Counted from the first letter of the stretch, positions 28,814 to 40,151 are shown. The stretch is 64,000 nucleotides of DNA from JAJVID01 sp963743425 (GCA_963743425.1 CAVUPU010000001.1:434001-498000), one strand, 5' to 3'. Program-made: numbers and translations. Notes: generated by a model from the letters alone, not told the origin.

Positions 28814-29557
28814 ATGTTCGATACCTTAGTTGAGTCGTCCAGACACGGTCAAGAGAACTCCAGAACAGGCGTATTCATGCTCGTCACGGGCGCCATATAC
28901 GCCGTCGGGCTGTTAGCGATAGCTGTGGGGACGATCGTTTACATGAGCCCTGGGCTTGTGGATGCGTTTGACGTTGCGGCCATGATTGCGCCGCCGCCTC
29001 CGCCCGCTGCGCCGCCTCCACCCGCTGCGCATGTGGTTGTCAAGAACATCCCGGCCCCAACTACTTTTGCGCCTCCGACCAAGCCGCCCGAAAGGATTCC
29101 GGATCCGACAACGGTCGCGCCCAAACAAGTCGTCGCCGTCTCCCATGGCGTGCCAGGCGGCGTGCCATCCGGCGTGATGGGAGGTGTGCCGGGCGGAAAC
29201 TCGAGAGGTGATGACCCGCCACCGCCACCGCCACCGCCACCTCCGACGCCCACGCCGACGCCTCCGCCCAAGAAGCTCATGGTATCGGGTGGCGTATTGC
29301 AGGGAAAGGCCATCAAAAAGATTCAACCGCCTTATCCGCCGATAGCGAGAGCGGCGCGCGCTTCAGGGGCTGTGCAAGTGCAGGTCACCATTTCTGAAGA
29401 GGGCCGGGTTATTGAAGCCGCGGTAATCGGCGGCCATCCGTTGTTGCGAGACGCCGCATTGCAGGCCGCCAGACAATGGGTGTTCCAACCGACGGAACTG
29501 TCGGGCGTTCCTGTGAAGGTGCAGGGAATTCTGACGTTCAATTTTACGCTGCAATAA
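28814..29557 (+). CDS. tonB: TonB energy transducer
   Basis: 247 residues: a cytoplasmic start, one membrane helix (GVFMLVTGAIYAVGLLAIAV), a long Pro-rich periplasmic spacer (PPPPPAAPPPPAA near 60, then a ten-proline run near 138), a Gly/Val segment, and a C-terminal TonB domain (KIQPPYPPIARAARASGAVQ, AALQAARQWVFQPTELSG) that touches the TonB box of outer-membrane receptors. GGGAGG precedes the ATG. First gene of a five-gene set. Confidence 0.93.
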   Translation: MFDTLVESSRHGQENSRTGVFMLVTGAIYAVGLLAIAVGTIVYMSPGLVDAFDVAAMIAPPPPPAAPPPPAAHVVVKNIPAPTTFAPPTKPPERIPDPTTVAPKQVVAVSHGVPGGVPSGVMGGVPGGNSRGDDPPPPPPPPPPTPTPTPPPKKLMVSGGVLQGKAIKKIQPPYPPIARAARASGAVQVQVTISEEGRVIEAAVIGGHPLLRDAALQAARQWVFQPTELSGVPVKVQGILTFNFTLQ

Positions 29558-29625
29558 AAGAGCCGGGCCCCGTTCGGAACTTATCTCCCCATTCGGTGTC
29601 TACAGCAAACGATGAATCTTACTCG

Positions 29626-29668
29626 CTACCACGCCGCCGTCCGCCGACGGATTGCGGCGTGGCTACCG
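29626..29668. repeat. CTACCACGCCGC hairpin between tonB and exbB
   Basis: GCTACCACGCCGC pairs with GCGGCGTGGCTAC across a short GC-rich loop. The stem lies in a 209-bp gap between tonB and exbB and could attenuate transcription or protect the mRNA end. Nothing else is seen in this gap. Confidence 0.5.
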
Positions 29669-29766
29669 GGTATTTCCACAATCATTTTTAACAACCTGAG
29701 CCGCCTGTAATTCGTGGGTGGCCGGCAATGCAAATTCAGTAACCACTATTGGAGGGATTCGATATT

Positions 29767-30525
29767 ATGATGATCTTGCTTAGCCAAATCTGGTTAAAAA
29801 TAATGCCGTTCGCTTTCGCTCTAGCCGAAGGCGCCACCGACACGGCGGCGGCTTTCGACTGGTCACCGATAGGCATATGGCGTCATATGGGCCCTGTCGC
29901 GCGCGTCGTGCTGATCATTCTACTGGTCATGTCGATCTGGTCTATCGCGATCATGGTCGAGCGCTATCTGACTTTCAGCGCCGCCAGGAATCAGTCGCGC
30001 GAGTTCGCTCCGAAGGTCGCGGTGTCACTCAAGGGCCAGAAGATCGATGAGGCGATCAGCCTATCCGACAAGTACAAGAAGAGCCATCTGGCGATGGTGG
30101 TCAACGCCGGATTGCAGGAGTTCCGCGCCCATCAAGTTTCGAGCGAGCTTTCCGGCGAGGTTGTAGACGCGTCGAAGCGCGCGTTGCAGCGCGCCACGGC
30201 GATCAAAATCGCCGAATTCAGGCGCGGTCTCGCCGGACTGGCGACGATCGGCTCGACCGCTCCGTTCGTAGGGCTGTTCGGCACTACGTTCGGAATCATC
30301 AACGCGTTCGTGGGAATGGGCAAGGAGGGTTCGTCCGGCATCTCGGCGGTGGCCGGCGGTATCGCGGAAGCGCTCGTCACCACGGCGGTCGGACTCGCCG
30401 TGGCGGTGCCTGCGGTCTGGTTGTTCAACTACTTCACCAGCAAGGTGGACAACTTCATAGTTGAAATGGACAACTCTTCGGCCGAGTTGATCGACTTCTT
30501 CCTCAAACAACGCGGTAAGAAATAG
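29767..30525 (+). CDS. exbB: ExbB/TolQ/MotA-family proton channel
   Basis: About 252 residues with the MotA/TolQ/ExbB layout: an N-terminal hydrophobic segment, a membrane helix (VARVVLIILLVMSIWSIAIM), a cytoplasmic loop, and two C-terminal helices with STAPFVGLFGTTFGIINAF and the AVAGGIAEALVTTAVGLAVA stretch lining the proton path. It forms the pentameric motor core that powers TonB. ATG 29767 or the next codon follows TGGAGGGA. Confidence 0.94.
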   Translation: MMILLSQIWLKIMPFAFALAEGATDTAAAFDWSPIGIWRHMGPVARVVLIILLVMSIWSIAIMVERYLTFSAARNQSREFAPKVAVSLKGQKIDEAISLSDKYKKSHLAMVVNAGLQEFRAHQVSSELSGEVVDASKRALQRATAIKIAEFRRGLAGLATIGSTAPFVGLFGTTFGIINAFVGMGKEGSSGISAVAGGIAEALVTTAVGLAVAVPAVWLFNYFTSKVDNFIVEMDNSSAELIDFFLKQRGKK

Positions 30526-30677
30526 GATTTATTCAAAGAAGTCTCCTTCAATAGCCGGTTCCACTATCTCGACCCTGAGACCGCTTTGACAGGCCTCAGG
30601 ATCGAGATAGGAGAGTTCAGGAAGGAAGAAGGAAAATATTCGCCGAATGTTCTGAGAATATTTTGGAGGAAAAAGCC

Positions 30678-31124
30678 ATGGGTATGAGCTCAGGGGGCAA
30701 TTCAGGTGGCGGTAGTGAGTTGAATTCGGAGATCAACGTTACGCCGATGGTAGATATTATGTTGGTGATGTTGATCATTTTTATGATAGTTACGCCTATG
30801 CTCCAATCCGGCGTCAGTGTCATGCTTCCGAAGGGCGATAACCCTGAGGAGACGGCGGACATCAATTCGGATACAGCCGTGATTGTTTCAATCCCGTTTG
30901 CGGGATCCTATTACGTCCAGCGCGATCCGGTCCCGAAGGATGAGGTGGTCAGGAAGATCGAAATCCTAATGAAGCTGCGTAAACCGAGCGATCCGCAAGT
31001 GGTCTACATCAGGGCCGGGATCGGCGCGCCTTACGGCGAGGTTGTGGACATCATCAACTTCATCCGCGACGCCGGGTACCAGCATGTCGGATTGGTGGCC
31101 GATAAACTTAGGCCGAACGAGTAA
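30678..31124 (+). CDS. exbD: ExbD/TolR biopolymer transport protein (first copy)
   Basis: 148 residues: a Gly/Ser-rich N terminus, then INVTPMVDIMLVMLIIFMIV, the ExbD/TolR helix in which the Asp of MVDIML is the proton-carrying residue, then a periplasmic domain with IRAGIGAPYGEVVDIIN. ATG 30678 follows TTGGAGGAAA. Works with ExbB to energise TonB. Confidence 0.94.
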   Translation: MGMSSGGNSGGGSELNSEINVTPMVDIMLVMLIIFMIVTPMLQSGVSVMLPKGDNPEETADINSDTAVIVSIPFAGSYYVQRDPVPKDEVVRKIEILMKLRKPSDPQVVYIRAGIGAPYGEVVDIINFIRDAGYQHVGLVADKLRPNE

Positions 31125-31181
31125 TAGAGCCGAAACTAACGAGTTTGTTGAACGAGTTTGTTGAAAAGGAGATAGAAAGTT

Positions 31182-31619
31182 ATGGCAATGGGCGGAGGCA
31201 GCAGCACCAAGGAAGCGGTACCCTATATCAACATGACGCCGATGATCGATATTCTGTTGGTGCTCCTGATCATCTTCATGGTCATCAGTCCTAAGAAGCC
31301 TCATCGCTTCGAATCGCAAATTCCTGAAAAACCGCCGGAGAATATACCGGAGCCACCACCAGATCCGTTGGCCTTGCTGATTACGATCCCAATGGACGGT
31401 ATCACTTACAAGCTGAATACTGAGGAACACCAGGGGCTGAAAGCCCTGGGGGATCGCCTGCTCAAGGCGCTTGACGGGCGTCCGACGGATCGAAAGGCCG
31501 TCTTCATCAAGGCCCCTCGGGCGCTCAACTATGGCGAGGTCGTAAAGGTCATTGACATTGTCAAAAAGGTCGGGGGAGCGCCTATCGGTCTTCAGATCGA
31601 GGGCCTTGACGAACGGTGA
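31182..31619 (+). CDS. exbD: ExbD/TolR biopolymer transport protein (second copy)
   Basis: 145 residues, a diverged ExbD: INMTPMIDILLVLLIIFMVI carries the conserved Asp, followed by a Pro/Glu-rich spacer (PEKPPENIPEPPPDP) not present in the first copy and the periplasmic domain with APRALNYGEVVKVIDIVKK. Paired ExbD genes probably form a heterodimer inside the ExbB pentamer. AAAGGAGATAG lies upstream; a GAACGAGTTTGTTGA direct repeat stands in the gap before it. Confidence 0.93.
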   Translation: MAMGGGSSTKEAVPYINMTPMIDILLVLLIIFMVISPKKPHRFESQIPEKPPENIPEPPPDPLALLITIPMDGITYKLNTEEHQGLKALGDRLLKALDGRPTDRKAVFIKAPRALNYGEVVKVIDIVKKVGGAPIGLQIEGLDER

Positions 31620-31673
31620 TGATCGGATCTTATTAAAACAACAATTCTTATTGGGAGAGTTCCTGAGGTCGCT

Positions 31674-32543
31674 ATGAAAGTCTTCCGAAATTCGACTACC
31701 GCGCTGACGCTCGCCGCGATCGTAGCGTTGACGACGCTGGGATCGGGATGCGAGTACGCCAGAAAAGTTATAGCCAAGGACAAGCTCAATCAGGGCGCGA
31801 TTGAATACAACAGGGGTAACACGGCAGGCGCCCAGGAGTTTTTCAAGGACGCGTCTGAAACCGATCCGAACAACCCGGTCACCTGGCTTTACCTCGGCGC
31901 CACTCTGGTCAAAGACTATAAGAAAGAGACCGATGACGCCAGGAAGAAGGATATCGCCAACAAGGCGCTGGATGTTTACAGAAAGGCCATAAAGCTTGCC
32001 AGCGAAAACTGTGTCGTCGTAGACAACGCTCTCAGCTACATTGCCGTCATTCACGACGATATGAACGACTTCGAGGAATGGCGCAAGACTATGGAGGATC
32101 GCGCCACCAGCGAGTGCACTACGAAGAAAGAGGTCAAGGCTCAATCCTATTATTCGATAGGCGTTAGATACTGGCAGCGCTCTTACGACCAGACCACTCG
32201 TTATCAGGACACAGTCGAATTAGCCCGGGATCCTTTCCATTACCGCAAAATGGATTACTCCCCTGAGGCTGTGGCCGATAAGCGGAAGACTGAAGAGTCC
32301 GTGACCAAAGGGTTTGAATACCTCGAAAAGGCGCTCGAGATCGATCCGGAATACACTGAGCCCATGTTTTACAAAGGCCTGCTCTACCGCGAGCGTCAAA
32401 AATTGACCAAGGAAGAGGCCAAGCGCAAAGAGTTCGAACAGATGGCGACCAAGATCGCCAACGAAGCGACCGCCTTGCAGAGGAAGAAAGAGGCCGCCGC
32501 CGCTGAGCAAAAAGCGAGCGAGGCAGCGGCTCCGACCAGTTGA
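31674..32543 (+). CDS. TPR lipoprotein of the tonB-exb operon
   Basis: 289 residues. The signal peptide ends in a lipobox (LTTLGSGC), so it should be a lipid-anchored periplasmic protein. TPR-like units follow (AIEYNRGNTAGAQEFFKDAS, VTWLYLGATLVKDY, KGFEYLEKALEIDPEYTEPM), and the C terminus is a charged Ala/Glu/Lys coiled coil. Such a TPR protein commonly closes the TonB-ExbB-ExbD-ExbD set in Acidobacteriota. Its exact partner is unknown. Confidence 0.8.
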   Translation: MKVFRNSTTALTLAAIVALTTLGSGCEYARKVIAKDKLNQGAIEYNRGNTAGAQEFFKDASETDPNNPVTWLYLGATLVKDYKKETDDARKKDIANKALDVYRKAIKLASENCVVVDNALSYIAVIHDDMNDFEEWRKTMEDRATSECTTKKEVKAQSYYSIGVRYWQRSYDQTTRYQDTVELARDPFHYRKMDYSPEAVADKRKTEESVTKGFEYLEKALEIDPEYTEPMFYKGLLYRERQKLTKEEAKRKEFEQMATKIANEATALQRKKEAAAAEQKASEAAAPTS

Positions 32544-32619
32544 GCCGGTCAGGCGATTGCGCATTGCGGATCGCGGGTTAACCCGACCGTCCATTCATCA
32601 AGTCACAACTCTGAAGGAA

Positions 32620-32662
32620 AAATGGCCGGAAGGTTTCCAAACCTTCCGGCCATTCAATTTTC
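32620..32662 (+). terminator. Terminator after the tonB-exb operon
   Basis: AATGGCCGGAAGGTTT and its complement AAACCTTCCGGCCATT form a long hairpin with almost no loop, followed by CAATTTT. It lies about 80 bp after the last gene of the operon. Confidence 0.75.
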
Positions 32663-32665
32663 CCG

Positions 32666-32738
32666 GATCAGTACCGCGAGCGGTAGCGAGCGTGGCTTGT
32701 AAGGGAAGCCACGCTCGCTACCGCTCGCGGTACTGATC
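32666..32738. repeat. CAGTACCGCGAGCGGTAGCGAG hairpin
   Basis: The left arm GATCAGTACCGCGAGCGGTA... and its perfect complement ending at 32738 flank a short GTAAGGG-type loop. The core CAGTACCGCGAGCGGTAGCG is the same as the palindrome embedded in the RNase P RNA gene (33215-33284), so both belong to one family. Confidence 0.8.
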
Positions 32739-32777
32739 GGGCGCTCCACCGAATCAGGGAAGTTAATTTTACGGCCC

Positions 32778-32946
32778 TAGAGCGGATTGCGATTGCTTGT
32801 ACGTGAAAGTGGCGCGATCTCAGGTACAGTACGGGGAGCGTGAGCGACCTGAACCTCGATCAATAGGCCTATTGATCGAGGTTCAGGTCGCTCACGCTCC
32901 CCGTACTGTACCGTTTGCGGTCCCGTACACGCATTTGCAAACCGCC
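32778..32946. repeat. MITE-like element, TAGATCGG family, copy C, with nested palindrome
   Basis: The ends TAGAGCGGATTGCGATTGC (32778) and GCAAACCGCC (to about 32946) match the edges of copies A and B, but the middle is replaced or invaded by the 90-bp palindrome at 32823-32912. This indicates that the palindrome is itself mobile and landed in an older element. Confidence 0.65.
32823..32912. repeat. TACAGTAC palindrome, copy 2 (perfect, 90 bp)
   Basis: Two arms of 45 bp that are exact complements with no loop (start GGTACAGTACGGGGAGCGTG, centre AATAGG/CCTATT, end GTACTGTACC). Such a perfect palindrome is unstable in many cells, so its persistence implies recent arrival or active maintenance. 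Confidence 0.85.
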
Positions 32947-33036
32947 ATAAGTTGGATCATTTTGCAATCCGCAATCCGCAATCCGCAATCCGCAATCCTC
33001 GATCCTCGATTCTTCTGTTATACTTTGATCCGATCA

Positions 33037-33585
<549 letters not shown>

Positions 33586-33685
33586 TTCTGCCGTCGCAAG
33601 CAGAACGCTGCTCTGAACTGGGACAGCGAAGATTGAACATCCGTACAAAAATCTCCGGATTGGAAAGGCAAATCAGAGGCTGAAA

Positions 33686-34387
33686 ATGAGCAAATACGCA
33701 TTCCTTCGAAGCAACGCATCGCTGGTCGTCATCGGCTTAATACTGGGATTGATCGGCGGATTCAAGATCGCCAACAGCCAGTACCGCAGCGAGTTGAACG
33801 AGGCGTTGAAGCGGGACGTCGCCCGGGCCACCAGCGGAATGCCCGGCTCGCAAGCTGATATCAACAAAGCCATTGAGGCTGATATCAACAAAGCCATTGA
33901 GAAGGCCAAAGCAAATCCGAATGACGCCGAGGCGCAGGTTGAGGCGGCGTTTCAGCTCTTTCAGATCGAACGCTTTCAGGAAGCCATGCCCTTCCTGGAG
34001 CAGGCCAGGAAGGCCGATCCGAATGAAAAGCGCGTCAGCGCCGGCTTGGGACTTGCCTACTTTATGCTAGGGCAGTATGACCAGGCGATAGACTCATTGA
34101 AGCGTTCGCGCGAGCAGGGGGTGGACAATCCGAGCGTAACATCATTGCTTGTTGGCGCGTATATTCAGACCAGGAAGAACCTGGACGAGGCCGAGCGGCT
34201 GCTCAAGGAACTCCAAACCCAGGGTGTTGATCCCTCCCACCTGGCCCAGTTACGTGCGGATTTGGACGCCGCCCGGACGGGGGGAACTGTAAATCAGGGC
34301 GCAGCTCCGAGTGAAAAAACCAGCGAGGCTCAGAAGCCGAAGACCGTGCTCAGCCATGGCCCTGAAGAGCCTAAAGCCGTAAAGTGA
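33686..34387 (+). CDS. Membrane-anchored TPR protein
   Basis: 233 residues: one N-terminal membrane helix (SLVVIGLILGLIGGFKIA), then a coiled start and TPR-like repeats (AEAQVEAAFQLFQIERFQEA, SAGLGLAYFMLGQYDQAIDS), and a Pro/Lys tail. A 24-bp exact tandem duplication (33853-33900) encodes ADINKAIE twice. It probably scaffolds envelope proteins; no specific role can be given. Its stop overlaps the next start (GTGA), so the two are translationally coupled. Confidence 0.7.
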   Translation: MSKYAFLRSNASLVVIGLILGLIGGFKIANSQYRSELNEALKRDVARATSGMPGSQADINKAIEADINKAIEKAKANPNDAEAQVEAAFQLFQIERFQEAMPFLEQARKADPNEKRVSAGLGLAYFMLGQYDQAIDSLKRSREQGVDNPSVTSLLVGAYIQTRKNLDEAERLLKELQTQGVDPSHLAQLRADLDAARTGGTVNQGAAPSEKTSEAQKPKTVLSHGPEEPKAVK

Positions 34388-34683
34388 GGAGGCGAAGATT
34401 GAGCTTCATCTTCAACTGCGTTCTCATCCTTCTCGTTTTCGCTTTCATCGTCTACGTGTTGAAGGCGATCGCCCGCTTGAGCCATCATCTGCGCGGAACG
34501 ATCAATGACGTGAAGGAGATCCGCGAGAAGGTGTCCGGGCGTCCCGCTGTAAGCGCGGATATGGTTCGCTGCCTCTCCTGCGGCGCTTTCGTCTCTTCAC
34601 GCGACGCCGTGACCATCTCTTCACGCGACAGATCACAGGTCTTCTGTTCGGGCGAGTGCGCTCGCGCGCACGTCGCAAAATAA
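34384..34683 (+). CDS. Small membrane protein with Cys4 zinc-binding tail
   Basis: 99 residues starting at GTG 34384 that overlaps the preceding stop. The N terminus is one membrane helix (FNCVLILLVFAFIVYVLKAI). The C terminus has a CLSC...CSGEC pattern (about residues 63-93) with spacing like TRASH or zinc-ribbon tails. It is probably an inner-membrane protein with a cytosolic metal site. Function unknown. Confidence 0.6.
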   Translation: MRRRRLSFIFNCVLILLVFAFIVYVLKAIARLSHHLRGTINDVKEIREKVSGRPAVSADMVRCLSCGAFVSSRDAVTISSRDRSQVFCSGECARAHVAK

Positions 34684-34700
34684 TAGCAAGGAGAAACCCG

Positions 34701-35294
34701 ATGAAAAAAACCATCCTGAAATCAATCCTGACTCTGATCACTCTGTCTGTAATTACGGGCGCCGGTTACGCTCAGGAGACTCCTGAGTCGGTGGCCAAAG
34801 CCTATTTCGCCGCGATGCAGGCGGGCGATTGGGCGAAGTGCGCGAGCTTTATGCATCCGGACGCGCTCGCCTCGATGAAGCGCATGTTCGCCGCGGTCAT
34901 CAACGCCGATAAGACCGGTGGAGCGGCCAAGACGATCTTCGGGTTGAAGAGCGGTGCGGAATACGCGCAACTCAGCGAAACCGCGGTCTTCGACCGGCTG
35001 ATGATCTTCATTACGAGCTCCATCCCTGAGATGAAGGCGGCCCTGGCGGCTTCATCGACTTCGATTCTGGGCAAGGTGGATGAAAGTCCGGACCTCACTC
35101 ACATAGTCTTTCGCACGCAGATCAAGGTGGCGGGCGAGGAGATTAACGAGATCGACCTGATCAGCTTCAAGAAGCATGGCGGGACCTGGCGCGCGTTGCT
35201 GACTTCGGATATGGAAGAGATGTTTACCGAATTCGCCGAAGGGATGACTCCAGCCCCGAAAGAGGAAGAGAAGAGCGCGCCACGCAAGCCCTGA
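34701..35294 (+). CDS. Exported protein with an NTF2-like (SnoaL-type) domain
   Basis: 197 residues. ATG 34701 follows AAGGAGAAAC, and a signal peptide (MKKTILKSILTLITLSVITG, cleaved after GYAQ) follows it. The body starts with PESVAKAYFAAMQAGDWAKC and ASFMHPDALASM, typical of cystatin-like NTF2 folds, and ends in an acidic Pro/Lys tail. Role unknown. It ends one base before the ABC transporter start. Confidence 0.6.
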   Translation: MKKTILKSILTLITLSVITGAGYAQETPESVAKAYFAAMQAGDWAKCASFMHPDALASMKRMFAAVINADKTGGAAKTIFGLKSGAEYAQLSETAVFDRLMIFITSSIPEMKAALAASSTSILGKVDESPDLTHIVFRTQIKVAGEEINEIDLISFKKHGGTWRALLTSDMEEMFTEFAEGMTPAPKEEEKSAPRKP

Positions 35295-35295
35295 T

Positions 35296-37149
<1,854 letters not shown>

Positions 37150-37227
37150 TCCGGCTGCGATTGTGCCACATATCTCATTGAGATCACCCACCGATTGCCT
37201 GATAGTGGGCCGAGTTGTTCGATGAGC

Positions 37228-37264
37228 AAATCAAAAGGCCGGGGTTGTTGGTCCCGGCCTTTAT
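37228..37264 (+). terminator. Intrinsic terminator after the ABC exporter
   Basis: AAAGGCCGGGG, a short loop (TTGTTGGT) and CCCGGCCTTT followed by TATAGG. It closes the 33686-37149 gene run and faces the convergent gene that follows. Confidence 0.75.
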
Positions 37265-37315
37265 AGGAGAGAAGCTACTTCCGTAGAAGAGCAGTCGTTG
37301 TGGTTGGCGCTATGA

Positions 37316-39406
37316 CTATTGACTCACAAGAAAAACGTCCCACGCCCAGCGCCCGACTTGAGCACCATGAACATCCTTCACCTTGGCTCTATACCTGAAC
37401 CGGTTCCCGTACTGATCTGTTCGTTTCGACTCTTTATAGTTCAAATCCAGTATGGCAACCCCAAGGTTGACCAGTGAGTGAAGCTCGCTTTGTTCTGAGG
37501 TTCCGTTGTGATTGGTGTCTCGCCAGAGACGGAGCAAGGGGAAGATAGAATCTCTGCTATCTATCTGGCCATCACCATTGCCTCCGTTTGAGGGCTTATC
37601 AAATTCAGCAAGCGCAAGGAATCCGTGAGGTCTGGCGGTTGGTGGCTGCGGCGTGTAGTTGCCGAACAACTCTTTCCCATTATCTATTGCGCCATTTCCG
37701 TTTCGGTCAAGAGCTAGCCAAGCGTCATCGCCTTGAATCCACGAGAGTTTGAGAAGGTGTCCAGCGCCAGCGATGTCGAACAATACTCCATTTCCTGCGC
37801 TCGTGAGGTTAAAACCATTACCTAGCGTATCAATGACAATAGGCGATGGGCATACACACTCGAAATCCGCCAAATCCGTGTCCCCATCACCATCATTATC
37901 TATTCCATCCGAGCAGGAAGGGGGAGTATCAATACCACACCATGAAGGACTTCCACCACCCCCTTCGCCACCATCGCTGCCACCGCCGCTGCATGACGCT
38001 GCTGGAGGTTCAGGACAATCCAAAGTGATAAAATGACCTGAGTTATTGCCAGGTGCCGTACAGATCGTAACATCGCTCCTACAGCCACCCCTCATATGCA
38101 TTGGAGTACCAACAGGGAACTTTGTACACACTGATGAGACTACAGCATGCCCCGCATTTAATGTGGAAGCAAGCGCATCCTGACAATTTGGCTTCGACGA
38201 ATTGCTACTGGTGTTCGTGGGCTGGGTACCATTACAGGTAACACCTGGGCAGTTAAATACGCAATCCTCCCAAGGCTGCGAAGCCCCACACCCCTGTATT
38301 TGGGTTCGGGCCGATGGAGCTAGATTAAGCGCTGACAAAAAGGGCATTCCAGGCATGGAAAAAAGAAACACCTGTTGCATTGTCTGATTCAAGCGGCCAA
38401 TGCGAGTTGGTTTGCCGCCATTTCTATCAAAGCTATAAACTTGGTTTTGCGGCGTCAAGGCATAAAGCTTGGATCTGGTAATAGCGATGTCATTCACACC
38501 AACGATGGTTTGCGGGGGGACCATTGAGGAATTCACTTCAAGCGAATACTCACGAAGCTTCTCCCCTTGGCTGCTATACTCATATACCGTTCCAGTAAGT
38601 GATGAGCCGTACATGCAAATCCAAAGATGACCAGTCTCTGGGTCGATTGCGGCAGAGCTAATGATGCCAATCCCACCTACTTGCGCTACATCCTTTATGC
38701 TGAAAAAGCGTTGAGCTAATTCTTGTTGAAGGTCAATTGCATCGCCTTTGATCTCAACCTCATATTTAAGCTCACCAATGGGAGAAAATTTCTGGATCAG
38801 CGGAACATAGTGGAACACGTAATAGATGTCGCCGGACGAGTCAACTAACACTTTGCCTTTATGTAGAAATTGGTTCTGTGTAGAGTTGGTTCTGTCATAA
38901 TCTTTGATTGTCCCAAAACTCTTCACCAAATTACCGGTTGGACTATAGATATGGAGAAAGTGATCCATGGTCGGTGAAGCAACTACGACACTCCCATTGC
39001 TGAGAACGGCCAGGGAGGTGACTGGATAAGTCGGAAATCTAACAGAGAGATTGCCTGCCGGATCAAGGATGGAGACATTCAAGTCTTTATCAACCTGGGC
39101 AGTGTATCTATTGACTCCTATAGCAATGGGGCCAGATGTTTCTGCAAGGGAATGGATAGATTCATTAGTCTCACTGCTGAAAGCCTCCACCCCACCCGTA
39201 ACGCCATTAACCATATACACGGATTTACCATCGCTGGAAGAGAAGATAGAGCTTATAGGTCCAGAGGCTCCAACTACACCCTCAGACGATTTAAGAGTGA
39301 TTAGCGTGGGCTGTTGATTGCCGGCGGCAACCTTGTACATGATAAAGGTGAGGAAAGGAGCGACAAATAACAGTGCAGCAAGTAGAACTTTTGACCGTGT
39401 GTTCAT
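37316..39406 (-). CDS. Large secreted protein: propeller-like N half, Cys-rich middle, Asp-rich Ca-binding C half
   Basis: 696 residues. The N terminus is a signal anchor (LLAALLFVAPFLTFIMYKVA). Residues about 45-365 show repeated blade-like strands (SSIFSSSDGKSVYMVNGVTG, SLAVLSNGSVVVASPTMDHF, IYYVFHYVPLIQKFSPIGEL) suggestive of a beta propeller. A Cys-rich part follows, then DGIDNDGDGDTDLADFEC, a calcium-loop motif, and LDRNGNGAIDNGKELFGNYT, EF-hand-like, as in many secreted proteins of Acidobacteriota and Myxococcota. Base composition is visibly lower in GC than its neighbours. Role unknown; perhaps a surface or exported adhesin-like protein. GGAGA precedes the ATG. Confidence 0.65.
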   Translation of the reverse strand: MNTRSKVLLAALLFVAPFLTFIMYKVAAGNQQPTLITLKSSEGVVGASGPISSIFSSSDGKSVYMVNGVTGGVEAFSSETNESIHSLAETSGPIAIGVNRYTAQVDKDLNVSILDPAGNLSVRFPTYPVTSLAVLSNGSVVVASPTMDHFLHIYSPTGNLVKSFGTIKDYDRTNSTQNQFLHKGKVLVDSSGDIYYVFHYVPLIQKFSPIGELKYEVEIKGDAIDLQQELAQRFFSIKDVAQVGGIGIISSAAIDPETGHLWICMYGSSLTGTVYEYSSQGEKLREYSLEVNSSMVPPQTIVGVNDIAITRSKLYALTPQNQVYSFDRNGGKPTRIGRLNQTMQQVFLFSMPGMPFLSALNLAPSARTQIQGCGASQPWEDCVFNCPGVTCNGTQPTNTSSNSSKPNCQDALASTLNAGHAVVSSVCTKFPVGTPMHMRGGCRSDVTICTAPGNNSGHFITLDCPEPPAASCSGGGSDGGEGGGGSPSWCGIDTPPSCSDGIDNDGDGDTDLADFECVCPSPIVIDTLGNGFNLTSAGNGVLFDIAGAGHLLKLSWIQGDDAWLALDRNGNGAIDNGKELFGNYTPQPPTARPHGFLALAEFDKPSNGGNGDGQIDSRDSIFPLLRLWRDTNHNGTSEQSELHSLVNLGVAILDLNYKESKRTDQYGNRFRYRAKVKDVHGAQVGRWAWDVFLVSQ

Positions 39407-39742
39407 GAGACGATTTCTCCATTGATGTGTAGTGACAGAAAAAGTGAACCAAGCACCATTCCCCCCTAGGTACCCTTATATGCCCCTCCTCTCGCCCTTT
39501 CAAGTTAATTAGAGCCACAACCAGCAAAAACATCTTTTCACATATAGCTATTCACAAATAGCTATCGCAATGACGCTTCGAGGGATAGAGAAGGGGAGGG
39601 AAGCGTAAGCCTGAGACAACACACAGTCGGCTGAGCTGTGAGGTAATCGTTTAGCGTGGCCTATCTATCCAGAGCAACGGCGGGTCATATGAAAAAAGTG
39701 ATCCGCCCGAATCAGGGTGTCCGCCGCCGAAGGGAGAAGCCT

Positions 39743-40096
39743 ATGAAGCTGGCGAAGAAGTTGTTGCAGATACGAGAGGCTCTACAGTTGTCGCAGAATG
39801 GGTTGATAGCTGAATTGGAGTTGGATGAAGTGATTAAGCAAAGGAATGTCTCAGCCTGGGAGCGAGGCTACCGAGAGCCCAACCTCCGCACTCTCATCAA
39901 GTATGCTCGGGCCGCTAACATCTGCCTCAATGTTTTGATTGACGATGAATATGACCTACCGGCTGAGTTGCCGACGAAGAGGACCTTTCATCCTCACATT
40001 GAGATGTCCATTTTATATATGAAGATGATTTTGCTGGGATCGGAGTTTGGCGCGTTGATGTCATCAATGGCGCGTGATATAGTTCCGGCGTTTTGA
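39743..40096 (+). CDS. XRE-type helix-turn-helix regulator
   Basis: ATG 39743 is chosen for its GGGAGAAG site, giving 117 residues; in-frame starts at 39689 or 39656 are possible. The HTH covers IREALQLSQNGLIAELELDE and VSAWERGYREPNLRTLIKYA. The C-terminal part (IEMSILYMKMILLGSEFGAL) is not recognised. It lies in the low-GC stretch beside tRNA-Thr, facing away from the secreted protein, and may regulate local genes. Confidence 0.7.
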   Translation: MKLAKKLLQIREALQLSQNGLIAELELDEVIKQRNVSAWERGYREPNLRTLIKYARAANICLNVLIDDEYDLPAELPTKRTFHPHIEMSILYMKMILLGSEFGALMSSMARDIVPAF

Positions 40097-40151
40097 ACGG
40101 CTGATTGAGTTCAGCTAAGCAGTTTGTGACAGTGCTAACTTCTTTGTTTTA

